Assembly (NCBI RefSeq): GCF_012396365.1
Contig: NZ_JAAXPG010000003.1
Span: 248,001 to 312,000 of the forward strand
DNA from: Nocardiopsis alborubida
GTDB lineage: Bacteria; Actinomycetota; Actinomycetes; Streptosporangiales; Streptosporangiaceae
Direction of reading: 5' to 3'
Length of the DNA stretch: 64,000 bases
This document shows, piece by piece, positions 7,809-17,411 of this stretch. The position numbers were made by a program, and so were the translations under genes. Under the pieces are notes generated by a model. It was not told the DNA's origin, made no database searches, and saw nothing but the letters and a program-made list of their open reading frames with translations. Numbering within the stretch: position 1 is the first letter of the stretch; each line of letters begins with the position of its first letter.

Positions 7809-7960
7809 CTGAGTCGCCCTCGGTGGCTGAGACAACCCTCACACGACGGAAGGGTGTGGGTGTTCCTCCAGGCGGGGGCGGGTTCTCCATCCGGCGGACG
7901 CGCTCCCCGGCGATGGCGCACCGTGACCACAAGGGGCGGCCGAAACCCGTTCTCCTCCGC

Positions 7961-8065
7961 CGTGATCTTGTACCCATAGCGCGTCCCGACGGTCGAGGCG
8001 CGCTATGAGTACAAGATCATCGCGGGCCAGGGCCCTCGTGGCGCACCAGCGGCGTTTTCGGTCAG
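7961..8065 (-). repeat. 106-nt dispersed hairpin repeat, copy B
   Basis: Left arm 7961-7980, 21-nt loop, right arm 8002-8021, then the conserved tail to 8065 ending GGTCAG. It stops 4 bp before the stop codon of the MerR gene. It therefore forms the MerR 3' untranslated region on the minus strand. The tail is one base shorter than in the other copies. Confidence 0.8.
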
Positions 8066-8069
8066 CCCA

Positions 8070-8477
8070 TCAGGCGGTGGCGTTGTCGCGGGCGCGCTGT
8101 TCGCGCAGCCGCCCGGCGAACTCCTCGGCCATCGCCAGCTGATCGCGCAGGGTCTGGCAGCGGGCGACGATGGCCGCCTCGAAGGCGTCGAGCCTCTCGC
8201 TCAGGACCCGCCGCTCGTCGGGGCCGGTCTCGGCCGAGCCCAGACGGTCGACGGCCTCCAGTAGTTCGCGGGTCTCCTCCAGGCTGAACTCCAGCGGCTT
8301 CATCCGCTTGATGAGGTTCAGGCGGTCCACGTCCGTCTCGGTGTAGAGCCGGAAGCCGCCGCGGGAGCGCGCGGAGGGCTCGACCAGGCCGACCTCGCCG
8401 TAGTAGCGGATCGTGCGCAGGGACAGGCCGGTCCGTTCGGCGACCTCGCCGATCTGCATGTGCTGCGCGCCGGACAT
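8070..8477 (-). CDS. MerR-family transcriptional regulator
   Basis: This 135-residue MerR protein contains MQIGEVAERTGLSLRTIRYY, the diagnostic MerR helix-turn-helix, then the GLVEPSARSRGGFRLY wing with the usual G-x-R-x-Y ending. A coiled-coil dimerisation helix extends to the C-terminus. No cysteine cluster typical of metal sensors is present, so an organic or redox signal is more likely. ATG 8477 is chosen because GAGAGGGGG lies 7 nt upstream; ATG 8459 is internal. A half operator at 8502-8512 matches the full dyad in front of the SulP gene, so autoregulation plus control of sulP is likely. The dispersed hairpin repeat begins 4 bp past the stop. Confidence 0.92.
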   Translation of the reverse strand: MSGAQHMQIGEVAERTGLSLRTIRYYGEVGLVEPSARSRGGFRLYTETDVDRLNLIKRMKPLEFSLEETRELLEAVDRLGSAETGPDERRVLSERLDAFEAAIVARCQTLRDQLAMAEEFAGRLREQRARDNATA

Positions 8478-8501
8478 CGCGGCACCCCCTCTCGTCCACC
8501 C

Positions 8502-8512
8502 GACTCTAACGT
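8502..8512 (-). promoter_or_regulatory. Half operator upstream of the MerR gene
   Basis: GACTCTAACGT repeats one side plus the centre of the sulP dyad at 7793-7808; the other half is degenerate here. Likely a weaker autoregulatory site. Confidence 0.4.
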
Positions 8513-8649
8513 CGCACCGAACCCGTCGCGGCCCGCCGCCGGGCGCCCCGGTCCCTCCGTGAAGCCGTTGTCGGCCCGGCGGGCGCTCGGACATGGTGGA
8601 CCGCCCCCGAGGCGCGGTCCGAACGCGCCCCCCACACGGAGGAACCGCC

Positions 8650-8790
8650 ATGTCCACCCTTCGGGTCGCCGCCGAGCGGCTGACGATCCACCCGCACCCC
8701 AACGCGGACGCGCTGGAGCTGGCGCAGGTCGGGCTGTTCCGCGCGGTCGTGGCCAAGGGGGCCTGCCGCACCGGCGACTGGGCCGTCTAG
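8650..8790 (+). pseudogene. Truncated ATP-dependent RNA ligase (DraRnl/Rnl5-like), N-terminus only
   Basis: The 46-codon frame reads STLRVAAERLTIHPHPNADA, then ELAQVGLFRAVVAKGACRTGDWAV, and stops. I recognise this as the opening of the Deinococcus-type (DRB0094) RNA ligases, where an N-terminal OB-like domain starts with this HPNAD motif and the protein continues for several hundred residues with a nucleotidyltransferase core. Here a TAG falls exactly where the intact protein would continue (usually GDWALYIPE). Nothing resembling the ligase core follows before the convergent methyltransferase gene. An ATG with a GGAGG-like motif is still present. It is therefore a remnant left by deletion, unlikely to be functional. 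Confidence 0.65.
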
Positions 8791-8874
8791 CGGGGAACCG
8801 GTGCGCCCGCGCGGCCGTCGTCGCTGCTTCCGTGTCCGGGCACGGGCCCGGGCAGACCCGGCCGTGTCCCGGGC

Positions 8875-9615
8875 TCAGTCGACGGGCTTCTCCCAGACCG
8901 AGACGTGCTGGCGGCTGGCGCTGGTGAACGGCTCCCGGGTCCACCCGTCCCACCGGTCGCGCAGGCGCATCCCGGCGAGCCTGGCCATCAGGTCGAGTTC
9001 GGCGGGCCACACGTACCGGAAGGGGACCGCCCGGTACGTGCCGCGCCCGTCCTCGACCGTGACGTGGTGCGAGCTCATCGCCTGCGTGGCGACGTCGTAG
9101 ACGTCGAACCCCAGCCTGTTCGAACCCACGTGGAACGGCACGGCGTCCTGGCCTTCCGGCAGCCTGCGCAGGTCGGGGACGCCGACCTCGATGACGAAGC
9201 GGCCCCCGGGCGCGAGGTGGTCGGCGACGTTGCGGAAGCAGGCCACCTGCTCGTCCTGCGTGGTCAGGTTCATGATCGTGTTGAAGACCAGGTAGGCGAG
9301 GGAGAACGTCCCCTCCACCCGGGTCGTGGCGAAGTCGCCGACCGTCACCCCGACCGCGTCGCCGCCGGGTTTGGCCCGGAGCCGTTCGACCATCGCCTCG
9401 GACAGGTCGATGCCGTGCACGGGCACCCCGCGGCGTGCCAGCGGCAGCGCGACGCGTCCCGTCCCGATCCCCAGTTCCAGGGCCCGGCCCCCACCGGCCA
9501 GCTCCTCCAGTACGTCGACCGCCGGATCCAGGACGGCGGGCTCGAACATCTCCGCCGACGACTCGTCGTAGGACGCCGCGACGCTCTCCGCGAAGTGGTT
9601 CTCCTGTGCGCTCAT
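8875..9615 (-). CDS. Class I SAM-dependent methyltransferase
   Basis: This 246-residue protein has a Rossmann methyltransferase core. Motif I is ALELGIGTGRVALPLA, motif II is GIDLSEAMVERLRAK, and FVIEVGVPDLRRLP follows near residue 150. The C-terminal half carries the substrate-side strands ending SVWEKP. This layout matches the small-molecule methyltransferases of the UbiE/Methyltransf_25 type. The acceptor is not apparent. It stands alone between an RNA ligase remnant and argG, divergent from argG, with a short gap that would hold both promoters. Start ATG 9615 has only a weak upstream GGG. The family call is firm; the substrate is unknown. Confidence 0.88.
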   Translation of the reverse strand: MSAQENHFAESVAASYDESSAEMFEPAVLDPAVDVLEELAGGGRALELGIGTGRVALPLARRGVPVHGIDLSEAMVERLRAKPGGDAVGVTVGDFATTRVEGTFSLAYLVFNTIMNLTTQDEQVACFRNVADHLAPGGRFVIEVGVPDLRRLPEGQDAVPFHVGSNRLGFDVYDVATQAMSSHHVTVEDGRGTYRAVPFRYVWPAELDLMARLAGMRLRDRWDGWTREPFTSASRQHVSVWEKPVD

Positions 9616-9751
9616 CCCGGAACGCTAACCCGCGGCCCCCGCGGGGCGCACGCGGTTTTCCCGGGGTCCGGGGACGCCGCACGCGCCCCGGCCCCGGCTC
9701 CCCGCGCGGCAGGTCGGGGATCTATCCCACACCGACATGCCGCCCCCCAGA

Positions 9752-9768
9752 TTGCATGCTCATTCATA
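9752..9768 (+). promoter_or_regulatory. ARG box (ArgR operator) upstream of argG
   Basis: TTGCATGCTCATTCATA sits 20 bp before the argG start and closely follows the Streptomyces ARG-box pattern, GCATGCCCATTGCATA. A second, weaker half (GCATACTTATT) follows at 9774-9784. Arginine-dependent repression is the established role of such boxes. Confidence 0.65.
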
Positions 9769-9769
9769 A

Positions 9770-11236
<1,467 letters not shown>

Positions 11237-11346
11237 GGCCCGCTTCCGGCCCGCACCAGCGCGTGGGGGCCGGTCGGTCTCCGGCCCGGAGCCGAACCGG
11301 ACCCCGGCCCGCGCAGCAGCGCGCACGGGCCCGCGGGACCGATCCG

Positions 11347-11389
11347 CCGCCGGGGCGGGAACGCTCGCGCGGCGTCCCCGCCCCGGCGG
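11347..11389. terminator. Bidirectional hairpin between argG and the phosphatase gene
   Basis: Eighteen-bp arms with one mismatch (11347-11364 and 11372-11389) enclose a 7-nt loop. It lies 6 bp from the stop of the convergent phosphatase gene. Confidence 0.65.
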
Positions 11390-11395
11390 AGCCCG

Positions 11396-12031
11396 TCAGT
11401 CGGGCGGGTCCAGCGGCGACATCGCCGGGGAGTAGTTGAACAGCCGGAGCCTGGCCGCACCCGGTTCGGTGAGGGAGGCGGCCCCGGGGTCGACGTCGAC
11501 GATGCTCAGACTGGCCGGATGGCTGGGCACCGTGCGCGCCGGGTCGAGCCCGACGACGGCCGCGAGGAAGGCCCGCACCGGTCCTCCGTGGGTGACGGCC
11601 AGGACCGTCCGGTGGCCCCCGGCGTGCGCCCGCCGGACGGCGGCGCCGATCCCGTCGACCACCCGGTCGGTGAGTTCGCCGAAGCTCTCCGCGCCCGGCG
11701 GGTGGAACCGCCCCGCGCGCCACGCGGCGTACACACCGCCGTCCTCCTCCTTGATCTGCGCCGAGTACCTCCCCTCCCACCCGGCCAGGTAGGCCTCGTT
11801 GAGCCGGGGGTCGCGCTCGTCCGGGCGGACCCCGAGCATCTCGGCGGTCTCCCGCGTGCGGCGCAGGCCGGAGGTGACGACGTGGCCGGGGTCCAGGTAC
11901 CCGACCGTCTCCGCCAGCGCGGCGACCTGGCGGCGCCCGGCCTCCGACAGCCCGATGTCCTGCTGTCCCTGCAACCGGCGCTCGCCGTTCCAGGGGGTCT
12001 CGCCGTGGCGGACCAGGAGCAGCCGCGTCAT
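11396..12031 (-). CDS. Histidine phosphatase family protein (phosphoglycerate mutase-like)
   Basis: This 211-residue cytoplasmic protein carries the RHG motif LLLVRHGETPWNGERRLQGQ, whose His is the phospho-acceptor. Also present are GLRRTRETAEML, the catalytic acid region and the second histidine in LAVTHGGPVRAFL. Members dephosphorylate sugar phosphates, nucleotides or other small phosphoesters. The start ATG at 12031 overlaps the stop of the upstream ABC ATPase gene by 4 bp. It is thus the last gene of a minus-strand locus with an ABC importer, an RpiR regulator and a PfkB kinase. That context suggests it acts on the imported phosphorylated substrate or a product of it. The specific substrate is inference. 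Confidence 0.9.
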   Translation of the reverse strand: MTRLLLVRHGETPWNGERRLQGQQDIGLSEAGRRQVAALAETVGYLDPGHVVTSGLRRTRETAEMLGVRPDERDPRLNEAYLAGWEGRYSAQIKEEDGGVYAAWRAGRFHPPGAESFGELTDRVVDGIGAAVRRAHAGGHRTVLAVTHGGPVRAFLAAVVGLDPARTVPSHPASLSIVDVDPGAASLTEPGAARLRLFNYSPAMSPLDPPD

Positions 12032-13140
12032 CGGACCGCCTCGGTGTCCAGGCGGTCGCCCGCGGCGTCGAAGTAGGCGTCCGGCGCCTCGGGCAGGCGC
12101 AGACAGGCCGCGTCGCCGGGCAGCAGGTCGACCGGTGTGTCCCGGGAGACGTTCACCCGCGTGCCGTCGGCGAGGTCCACGCCCACGACCCACCTGTCGG
12201 CCATCGGCACCTGGTCGGCGAAGGTCGCCTCCAGGCACCCGGGCGCGGACGACCCGCGCTCGATCCCGAGCGAACCCGCCCGGTACATCGCCCTGACGAC
12301 CCCGTCCGCGACCGGTGCCGGAGCCGCGCCGCAGTCCACGCCGAAGGCCGACAGCCGCCCGCCCCCCGCCCGGCACTCGACGATGTTCGCCGGGGGAGTC
12401 CCGACGAACGTCGCGGCGAACGCGGTGCGCGGCGACTCCAGCAGCTCCCGCGGCGTGCCGAACTGCTCGACCCGGCCGTCCTTCATGAGCGCGATGTGCG
12501 TGGCCATGGTCATCGCCTCCACCTGGTCGTGCGTGACGTAGACGCTCGTGGCGCCGGTCGACCGGTGCACGCGCATCAGCTCACCCCGGGTGTCCACCCG
12601 CAGTTTCGCGTCGAGGTTGGACAGCGGTTCGTCGAAGAGCAGCACCTTGGGCCGCGGGGCGATCATGCGGGCGATCGCCACGCGCTGCTGCTGGCCGCCG
12701 CTGATCTCCCCCGGGTACCGGTCGGCCAGGTCCTCGATCGACAGCATCGCCAGCACCTGCTCGCTCCGGGCCAGCCGGTCGGCCTTGGACCACCTGGCCA
12801 CGGTCAGCGGCCAGGCGATGTTCTGGCGCACGGTCTTGTGCGGCCACAGCGCGTAGGACTGGAAGACCAGCCCGGCCTCGCGTTCGGCGGGCGGCACGAT
12901 CTCGGTCCCGTCGCCGCGGGCGATGACGCGGTCGCCGAACCGGATCTCGCCCCCGGTGGGGTTCTCCAGCCCGGCGAGCATCCGCAGGGTCGTCGTCTTC
13001 CCGCAGCCGGACGGACCGAGCAGCACGAGGAAGGAGCCCGCCGGAACCTCGATCGAGACGCCGTCGACGGCTGCGGTGTCGCCGAAGTCCTTGCGCAGGT
13101 CGGTGATGGTCAGGGAGGCCGAGGAGGCTCCGGAGGGCAT
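12028..13140 (-). CDS. ABC importer ATP-binding protein (FbpC/PotA type with TOBE)
   Basis: The roughly 370-residue ATPase has Walker A GPSGCGKTT, Q-loop region VFQSYALWPH, signature SGGQQQRVAIARM, Walker B VLLFDEP and the switch histidine in VTHDQVEAM. A C-terminal TOBE-like regulatory domain follows residue 240. It powers uptake through the fused permease encoded just upstream (13179-14957). I chose ATG 13140 because GAAAGGA lies about 6 nt upstream; the ATG at 13182 overlaps the permease stop and would add 14 residues. Best matches by architecture are ATPases annotated for Fe(III), thiamine or 2-aminoethylphosphonate import. That subfamily also contains the AfuABC sugar-phosphate importer, which fits the neighbours better. 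Confidence 0.93.
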   Translation of the reverse strand: MPSGASSASLTITDLRKDFGDTAAVDGVSIEVPAGSFLVLLGPSGCGKTTTLRMLAGLENPTGGEIRFGDRVIARGDGTEIVPPAEREAGLVFQSYALWPHKTVRQNIAWPLTVARWSKADRLARSEQVLAMLSIEDLADRYPGEISGGQQQRVAIARMIAPRPKVLLFDEPLSNLDAKLRVDTRGELMRVHRSTGATSVYVTHDQVEAMTMATHIALMKDGRVEQFGTPRELLESPRTAFAATFVGTPPANIVECRAGGGRLSAFGVDCGAAPAPVADGVVRAMYRAGSLGIERGSSAPGCLEATFADQVPMADRWVVGVDLADGTRVNVSRDTPVDLLPGDAACLRLPEAPDAYFDAAGDRLDTEAVR

Positions 13141-13178
13141 GTCGGTCCTTTCGGCCGCGCGAGCGCGCGGCGCGGGGG

Positions 13179-14957
13179 TCATGAGTTCGAGTTCCAGGGC
13201 TGGGCGGCGCCTTCGAAGCGCCGCGCGACGACGGTCGCCGCGACCGAGATCACCGCGATGACCACGGTGACCGCGTTGGCCAGCTGCGTGAAGTTCTCCG
13301 AGGAGTACTGGTAGGTGAGGACGGCCAGGACCGGCATCGCCGGGGTCGCCAGCAGCACGACCAGGGACAGGTCGCGCACCATCTGGACGAACACCAGGAC
13401 CCCGCCGGTGAACAGGCCGCGGGCGGTCAGCGGTGCGATGACCGCGCCGATCCTGCGCAGCAGCCCGGCCCCCGCCATCACCGCGGACTCCTCGACGTCC
13501 CTGGACACCTGGCTCAGGGCCGAGGTGCCCGACCGGACGGAGAACGGGATCGTCGCCGCGATCCCGGCCAGCACGAGGATCGCGAACGTCCCGTACAGGC
13601 TCGGGAGCGGGCCGATGGGCGCCCCGAACTGCGCGATGAAGGCCGCGCCCAGCGCGATGCCGGGGATGAGGAAGGGCACGAACGAGGTGACGCTCATGGT
13701 CCCCACCAGCCACCTCGGGCCGTTGGAGCGGGTGATGACGTAGGAGATGAGCAGCCCGAGCACACCGGCGCCGACCGCCACGCACACCCCGAGCAGGACG
13801 GTGTTCCAGGTGGCCTCCAGGATCTGCGGGTTGTTCAGGACGCCCCGCTGCCCCTGGGCGAGCGCGGGGTCGGAGCCGCCGATCCAGTAGTGCAGGGTCA
13901 ACCCGGAGGAGAAGTCGTTCGTGCGCAGGGTCAGCGAGCTCAGGACGAGCACGAGGCCGGGCACGACCGTGGTGCACGTGACCAGCAGCCAGGCGAGTCC
14001 GGCCACCGGCCATCCCCAGGGCCCGAGGTCCACGCCCCGGCGGCGGCCGCCCTTGCCGGTGATCGTCGCGAAGCTGCGCCTGCCCCCGGTGATGCGCGTC
14101 GAGGCGTACATGATCATCGCGGCGACGAGGATGAGCACGATCGAGAGCACGTACCCGCGTGCGACGTCACCGGTCGAGATCGCCCCGTACAACCGGGTGG
14201 AGAGCGTGTGGAACCGCACCGGCAGGCCGAGCAGGGCGGGTGAGACGAAGTTGGAGACCCCCTCGGCGAAGGCGAGCAGCGCGCCGGAGACCATCGCCGG
14301 GGCCACGACCGGCAGCGCGATGTCCCTGGCCACCCGCAGCGTGGAGGCCCCGGTCATCTCGGCGGCCTCCATGAGGTCGCCGTTGACGCTGGCCAGCGCC
14401 GCGGCGACGAGCATGAACGACAGCGAGAAGTAGTGGGCCGTCAGGGTCGCGGCGATCGGCACGGGCCCCCAGGCCAGCCAGTCCGGGACGTCGAGGCCCA
14501 GGTTCATCAGGATCCCGGTGGACCCGCCGATCAGGTCGTTGCGAAAGACCGACTCCCACGCCAGCGCCAGGGCGAAGCTCGGCAGGGCGAAGGGGATCGT
14601 CGCCAGCAGGCCGAGGGTCTTGCGCCCCGGGATACGGGTCATCACGACCACCCAGGCGAGGAACCCGCCCACCACCGTGGAGCACACGGCGGTGGCGGTC
14701 CCCATGAGGATCGAGTTGCCCATCGGCCGCCACAGGAGGTTCTCCGACATCGGGCTGGCGAACACGTCCGCCCACGCCTCGCGGTTGCCGCTCTGGAGGG
14801 TCGTGCTGACCAGCCCGCTGATCGGCGCCACCACGAGGACGAACAGTACGAGCAGGGTGCCGGCTCCCAGCACCACGGCGGGCTGCCTCAGTGCCGTGCG
14901 CGCACGGGCCACCGTGGTGCCGACCGCGGTGCGGCGGGGGGCGGGTGCCGTCGTCAT
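13179..14957 (-). CDS. Fused two-domain ABC permease (FbpB/AfuB type)
   Basis: This 592-residue membrane protein consists of two binding-protein-dependent permease domains in one chain. Each half has about six membrane helices. An EAA-type cytoplasmic loop is recognisable in the first half near EAAEMTGASTLRVARDI and in the second near ESAVMAGAGLLRRIGAV. Fused permeases of this size are characteristic of Fe(III)-type importers and of AfuB. The GAAAGGACATC leader gives a good ribosome site for ATG 14957. The stop is 38 bp from the preferred ATPase start. Its partner lipoprotein gene ends 40 bp upstream at 14998, so the transport genes are co-transcribed. Confidence 0.93.
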   Translation of the reverse strand: MTTAPAPRRTAVGTTVARARTALRQPAVVLGAGTLLVLFVLVVAPISGLVSTTLQSGNREAWADVFASPMSENLLWRPMGNSILMGTATAVCSTVVGGFLAWVVVMTRIPGRKTLGLLATIPFALPSFALALAWESVFRNDLIGGSTGILMNLGLDVPDWLAWGPVPIAATLTAHYFSLSFMLVAAALASVNGDLMEAAEMTGASTLRVARDIALPVVAPAMVSGALLAFAEGVSNFVSPALLGLPVRFHTLSTRLYGAISTGDVARGYVLSIVLILVAAMIMYASTRITGGRRSFATITGKGGRRRGVDLGPWGWPVAGLAWLLVTCTTVVPGLVLVLSSLTLRTNDFSSGLTLHYWIGGSDPALAQGQRGVLNNPQILEATWNTVLLGVCVAVGAGVLGLLISYVITRSNGPRWLVGTMSVTSFVPFLIPGIALGAAFIAQFGAPIGPLPSLYGTFAILVLAGIAATIPFSVRSGTSALSQVSRDVEESAVMAGAGLLRRIGAVIAPLTARGLFTGGVLVFVQMVRDLSLVVLLATPAMPVLAVLTYQYSSENFTQLANAVTVVIAVISVAATVVARRFEGAAQPWNSNS

Positions 14958-14997
14958 GATGTCCTTTCGCCGGCGGGGGAGCCGGGGGAGCGGGTTC

Positions 14998-16164
14998 TCA
15001 CAGGGTCAGCAGGAAGTCGGCCACGTCGTCGCGGACCTGCGCGGTCTCCTCGGGGTCGATGTCCCAGGCGCCCAGTTCGTCCAGGGGCGCGGCGCCCTCG
15101 GGCATCTCCATGTCCGTGCGGACCGGGTAGTCGCCGGGGACGTAGAAGGGCTCGTAGCCGGGACCGCCGGTCGCGGAGTCGTCGCCCATGAGGAAGTCGG
15201 CGACCAGGCGTGCGGCGGCCGGGCTGTCGGAGCCCTGCACCATGCCGATGTAGGCCGGGAAGGTGATGCCCAGCGACGGGGCGGTCCCCAGGGAGGCCTG
15301 GAGCGCCCAGCCCTCCTCCTCGTTGTCCCTGCGGTCGGAGTAGGAGGTGATGCCCACCGGCGGGTCCTCCTGCCCGGTCGCGCCCACGGCCGCGTTGACG
15401 TTGTCGGTGTCGTCGACCAGGACCAGCCCGTTGGCGTAGAGGTCCTTGAGGAACTGCTGCCCGGCGTTCTCCACGCCCTCGTCGAGTTCGACCTCGGACC
15501 CGAAGTGCTCCTGGTGGGCCTGCGCCATCTCGTCGGAGCGGCGGACGATCTCCGTCACGAGGTCGAGGTAGTCGCCGCGCACGCTCGGGTCGACCATGAC
15601 GACCCTGCCGCTCCACTCCTCCTCGGTCAGCTGCCACAGGTTCTCGATCGGGCTGCCGTCGGGGTGGGCCTCCTCGTTGTACATGAGGACCTTGGTCGAC
15701 AGCCGGTTGGCCAGCAGCGGCTGCTGGTACTCCTCGGGCACGGTCCCGGCGACGCGCTGGGGCACGTGGTTCTGGAGGATGCCGCCCGCGATGAGCTCGG
15801 TGATGACCACCGGGGCGTCGGAGATGTAGGCGACGTCCGCCGACGGCGTTCCGGCCTGCGCCTCGGACTGCAGGCGGGTGACCTGCTCGGAGGAGGCGAT
15901 GTCGTGGCCGATGAGGTCGATGCCCGGGTACTCCGCCTCGAAGGCCTCCTCGACGGAGGCGATGCGCGAGGTGAAGGAGTAGACGGTGACCTCCCCCTCC
16001 TCCCGGGCCAGTTCGACGAGTTCCTCGTGGGTGGCGTCGTCGAGTTCGTGGGGCTGGGCGGGCCCGCCGGAGTCGGCGGCCCCGGGGGCGCCGCCGCCGC
16101 ACGCGGCGAGCGTGACGGCGAGCGGGAGGGCGACGGAGGCGAAGAGCAGTCTCGAAGTGCGCAT
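14998..16164 (-). CDS. ABC importer solute-binding lipoprotein (family 1)
   Basis: The signal peptide ends in a lipobox (VTLAACGGG) with the anchoring Cys near residue 22, so the mature protein is tethered to the outer face of the membrane. The 388-residue body has the two-lobed solute-binding fold of extracellular family 1. Landmarks are VTVYSFTSRIASVEEAFEAE, QSEAQAGTPSADVAYISD and the hinge region with ITFPAYIGMVQG. This is the class that includes FbpA, AfuA and phosphonate-binding proteins. I do not see the paired tyrosines (YY) that many FbpA proteins use for iron, which argues mildly against iron. AAAGGACC precedes ATG 16164. It is followed by permease and ATPase genes. Confidence 0.92.
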   Translation of the reverse strand: MRTSRLLFASVALPLAVTLAACGGGAPGAADSGGPAQPHELDDATHEELVELAREEGEVTVYSFTSRIASVEEAFEAEYPGIDLIGHDIASSEQVTRLQSEAQAGTPSADVAYISDAPVVITELIAGGILQNHVPQRVAGTVPEEYQQPLLANRLSTKVLMYNEEAHPDGSPIENLWQLTEEEWSGRVVMVDPSVRGDYLDLVTEIVRRSDEMAQAHQEHFGSEVELDEGVENAGQQFLKDLYANGLVLVDDTDNVNAAVGATGQEDPPVGITSYSDRRDNEEEGWALQASLGTAPSLGITFPAYIGMVQGSDSPAAARLVADFLMGDDSATGGPGYEPFYVPGDYPVRTDMEMPEGAAPLDELGAWDIDPEETAQVRDDVADFLLTL

Positions 16165-16247
16165 GACAGGTCCTTTGCGTCGGTTTTCGCGCAGGCGGGA
16201 GCGGGGCCGGGGTGGTCCGGCCGTCGCGGGGGATGGGGAGACCGGCG

Positions 16248-17090
16248 TCAGTCGAACGCGTTGAGCAGGTCGTCCAGGCGGTCGAGGGCGGGCAGGATGG
16301 TCTCGGGGCGGCGCTGGGCGACGGTGAGCACGATGGCGTTCGCGATCATCATCGGGACGCTCAGGGAGGAGAAGCCCTCCTGGTGTCCGCGCGGGGCCGA
16401 GAGCACGGTGGTCGGAGCCGGGTCGAGGGTGTGCAGGGTGTCCGTGACCAGCACGGAACGGGCTCCGACCTCGGAGGCGTGGGCGTACAGCTGTGTGAGG
16501 TTGCGCGGAGCGCGGCGGAACGCGAACGACACGACGACGTCGGAGTCCGACATCGCCAGAACCCGTTCGGCGACCTCGCGGCCGGGGCCGACGAGGTTGA
16601 CCGGGCGCATCCCGAACCGCCGCAGCCGGCTGTCGAGGAGTTCGGCCAGGACCCCGGCGTTGCCGCGCGCGAAGAGGTAGACCACCCGCGCGCCGACGAG
16701 GAGGTCGGCCACCTCGTCGATCTGGGACTGGCTCACGTGTTTGCCGACCGCGGCGAGGGAGTCGAGTTCGGTGGCCAGAAGGGTGTCCAGGACGCTCGCC
16801 CGCCCCCGGCCCCGGAGTTCGGCCCGGAACCGGTCGCCCGCGCCGTTGAGGCGTGCCTCATGGGCCTCGCGCAGGTCCTCGCGCAGCTCCAGGTAGCCCT
16901 GGTAGCCCAGCCGCTGCGCCAGCCGGGTGGCCGCGGCCGGGTGGACCCCCGCGCGCTGGGCGACCTCTCCGCCCCGCCACAGGGGAGCCTCGGCGGGGTT
17001 GGAGAGCAGCTCGTCGAGGAGGACCCGGTCCGACTTCGTGAGCCGGTCGCGGTACTCGCTCATACGTTCCTGGAGGTTCACGGCGCCCAC
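16248..17090 (-). CDS. MurR/RpiR-family transcriptional regulator
   Basis: An N-terminal HTH_6 domain (YRDRLTKSDRVLLDELL, then VAQRAGVHPAAATRLAQRLG) is followed by a SIS domain from about residue 130 (VVYLFARGNAGVLAELL, SDSDVVVSFAF). The SIS fold in RpiR proteins binds phosphosugars and releases or tightens DNA binding. The start is uncertain: GTG 17090, GTG 17081 and ATG 17063 are all in frame, and homology begins at about 17081, so ATG 17063 would cut the fold slightly. Two direct copies of TGCARGAAAA at 17103-17130 lie just upstream and look like its operator. It is followed by the solute-binding gene, its presumed target. Confidence 0.92.
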   Translation of the reverse strand: MGAVNLQERMSEYRDRLTKSDRVLLDELLSNPAEAPLWRGGEVAQRAGVHPAAATRLAQRLGYQGYLELREDLREAHEARLNGAGDRFRAELRGRGRASVLDTLLATELDSLAAVGKHVSQSQIDEVADLLVGARVVYLFARGNAGVLAELLDSRLRRFGMRPVNLVGPGREVAERVLAMSDSDVVVSFAFRRAPRNLTQLYAHASEVGARSVLVTDTLHTLDPAPTTVLSAPRGHQEGFSSLSVPMMIANAIVLTVAQRRPETILPALDRLDDLLNAFD

Positions 17091-17102
17091 GATACAAGCA
17101 AC

Positions 17103-17130
17103 TTTTCTTGCAGACGCTGTTTTTCCTGCA
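17103..17130 (-). promoter_or_regulatory. Tandem RpiR operator
   Basis: Read on the minus strand, TGCAGGAAAA (17121-17130) and TGCAAGAAAA (17103-17112) are direct repeats 18 bp apart, immediately before the rpiR start. An overlapping TTGCAG/CTGCAA inverted pair (17108-17131) is also present. Position suggests autoregulation of the import locus. Confidence 0.5.
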
Positions 17131-17304
17131 ACTTTATTTTCGGTTCATGGGGACTTCACCCTCTCCCCGGAAACCGGCCGGGTGTTCACCCGCGGATCGC
17201 GCGGCGGCAAGGCGGGGGACAGGGCGCGTCCCGAAACCGGCCGGTGCGTGCGATGGTTGCCTCCGGCGGGTGAAGGCGCGTACGGCACCGCCCGCTCCCC
17301 CCGC

Positions 17305-17410
17305 GGTGGTCTTGTACCTGTGGCGGGGTCCGAGCGCCGACATCGGCTACGGGTACAAGATCAGTGCAGGTCAGAGCCCCATGCTTCGCACCGGTCGCAC
17401 TTCTGGTCAG
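17305..17410 (-). repeat. 106-nt dispersed hairpin repeat, copy C
   Basis: Left arm 17305-17324, 21-nt loop, right arm 17346-17365, 45-nt tail to 17410 ending GGTCAG. The stop codon of the PfkB kinase follows after 1 bp. Relative to copy A one stem pair changed from T-A to C-G on both sides, a compensatory change that supports a selected stem. Confidence 0.8.
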
Positions 17411-17411
17411 C

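Noticed and set aside
11396..16164. Naming the ABC importer an iron(III) system
   Set aside because: Architecture alone cannot tell iron from phosphate-ester substrates, and the RpiR, phosphatase and kinase neighbours point away from iron.
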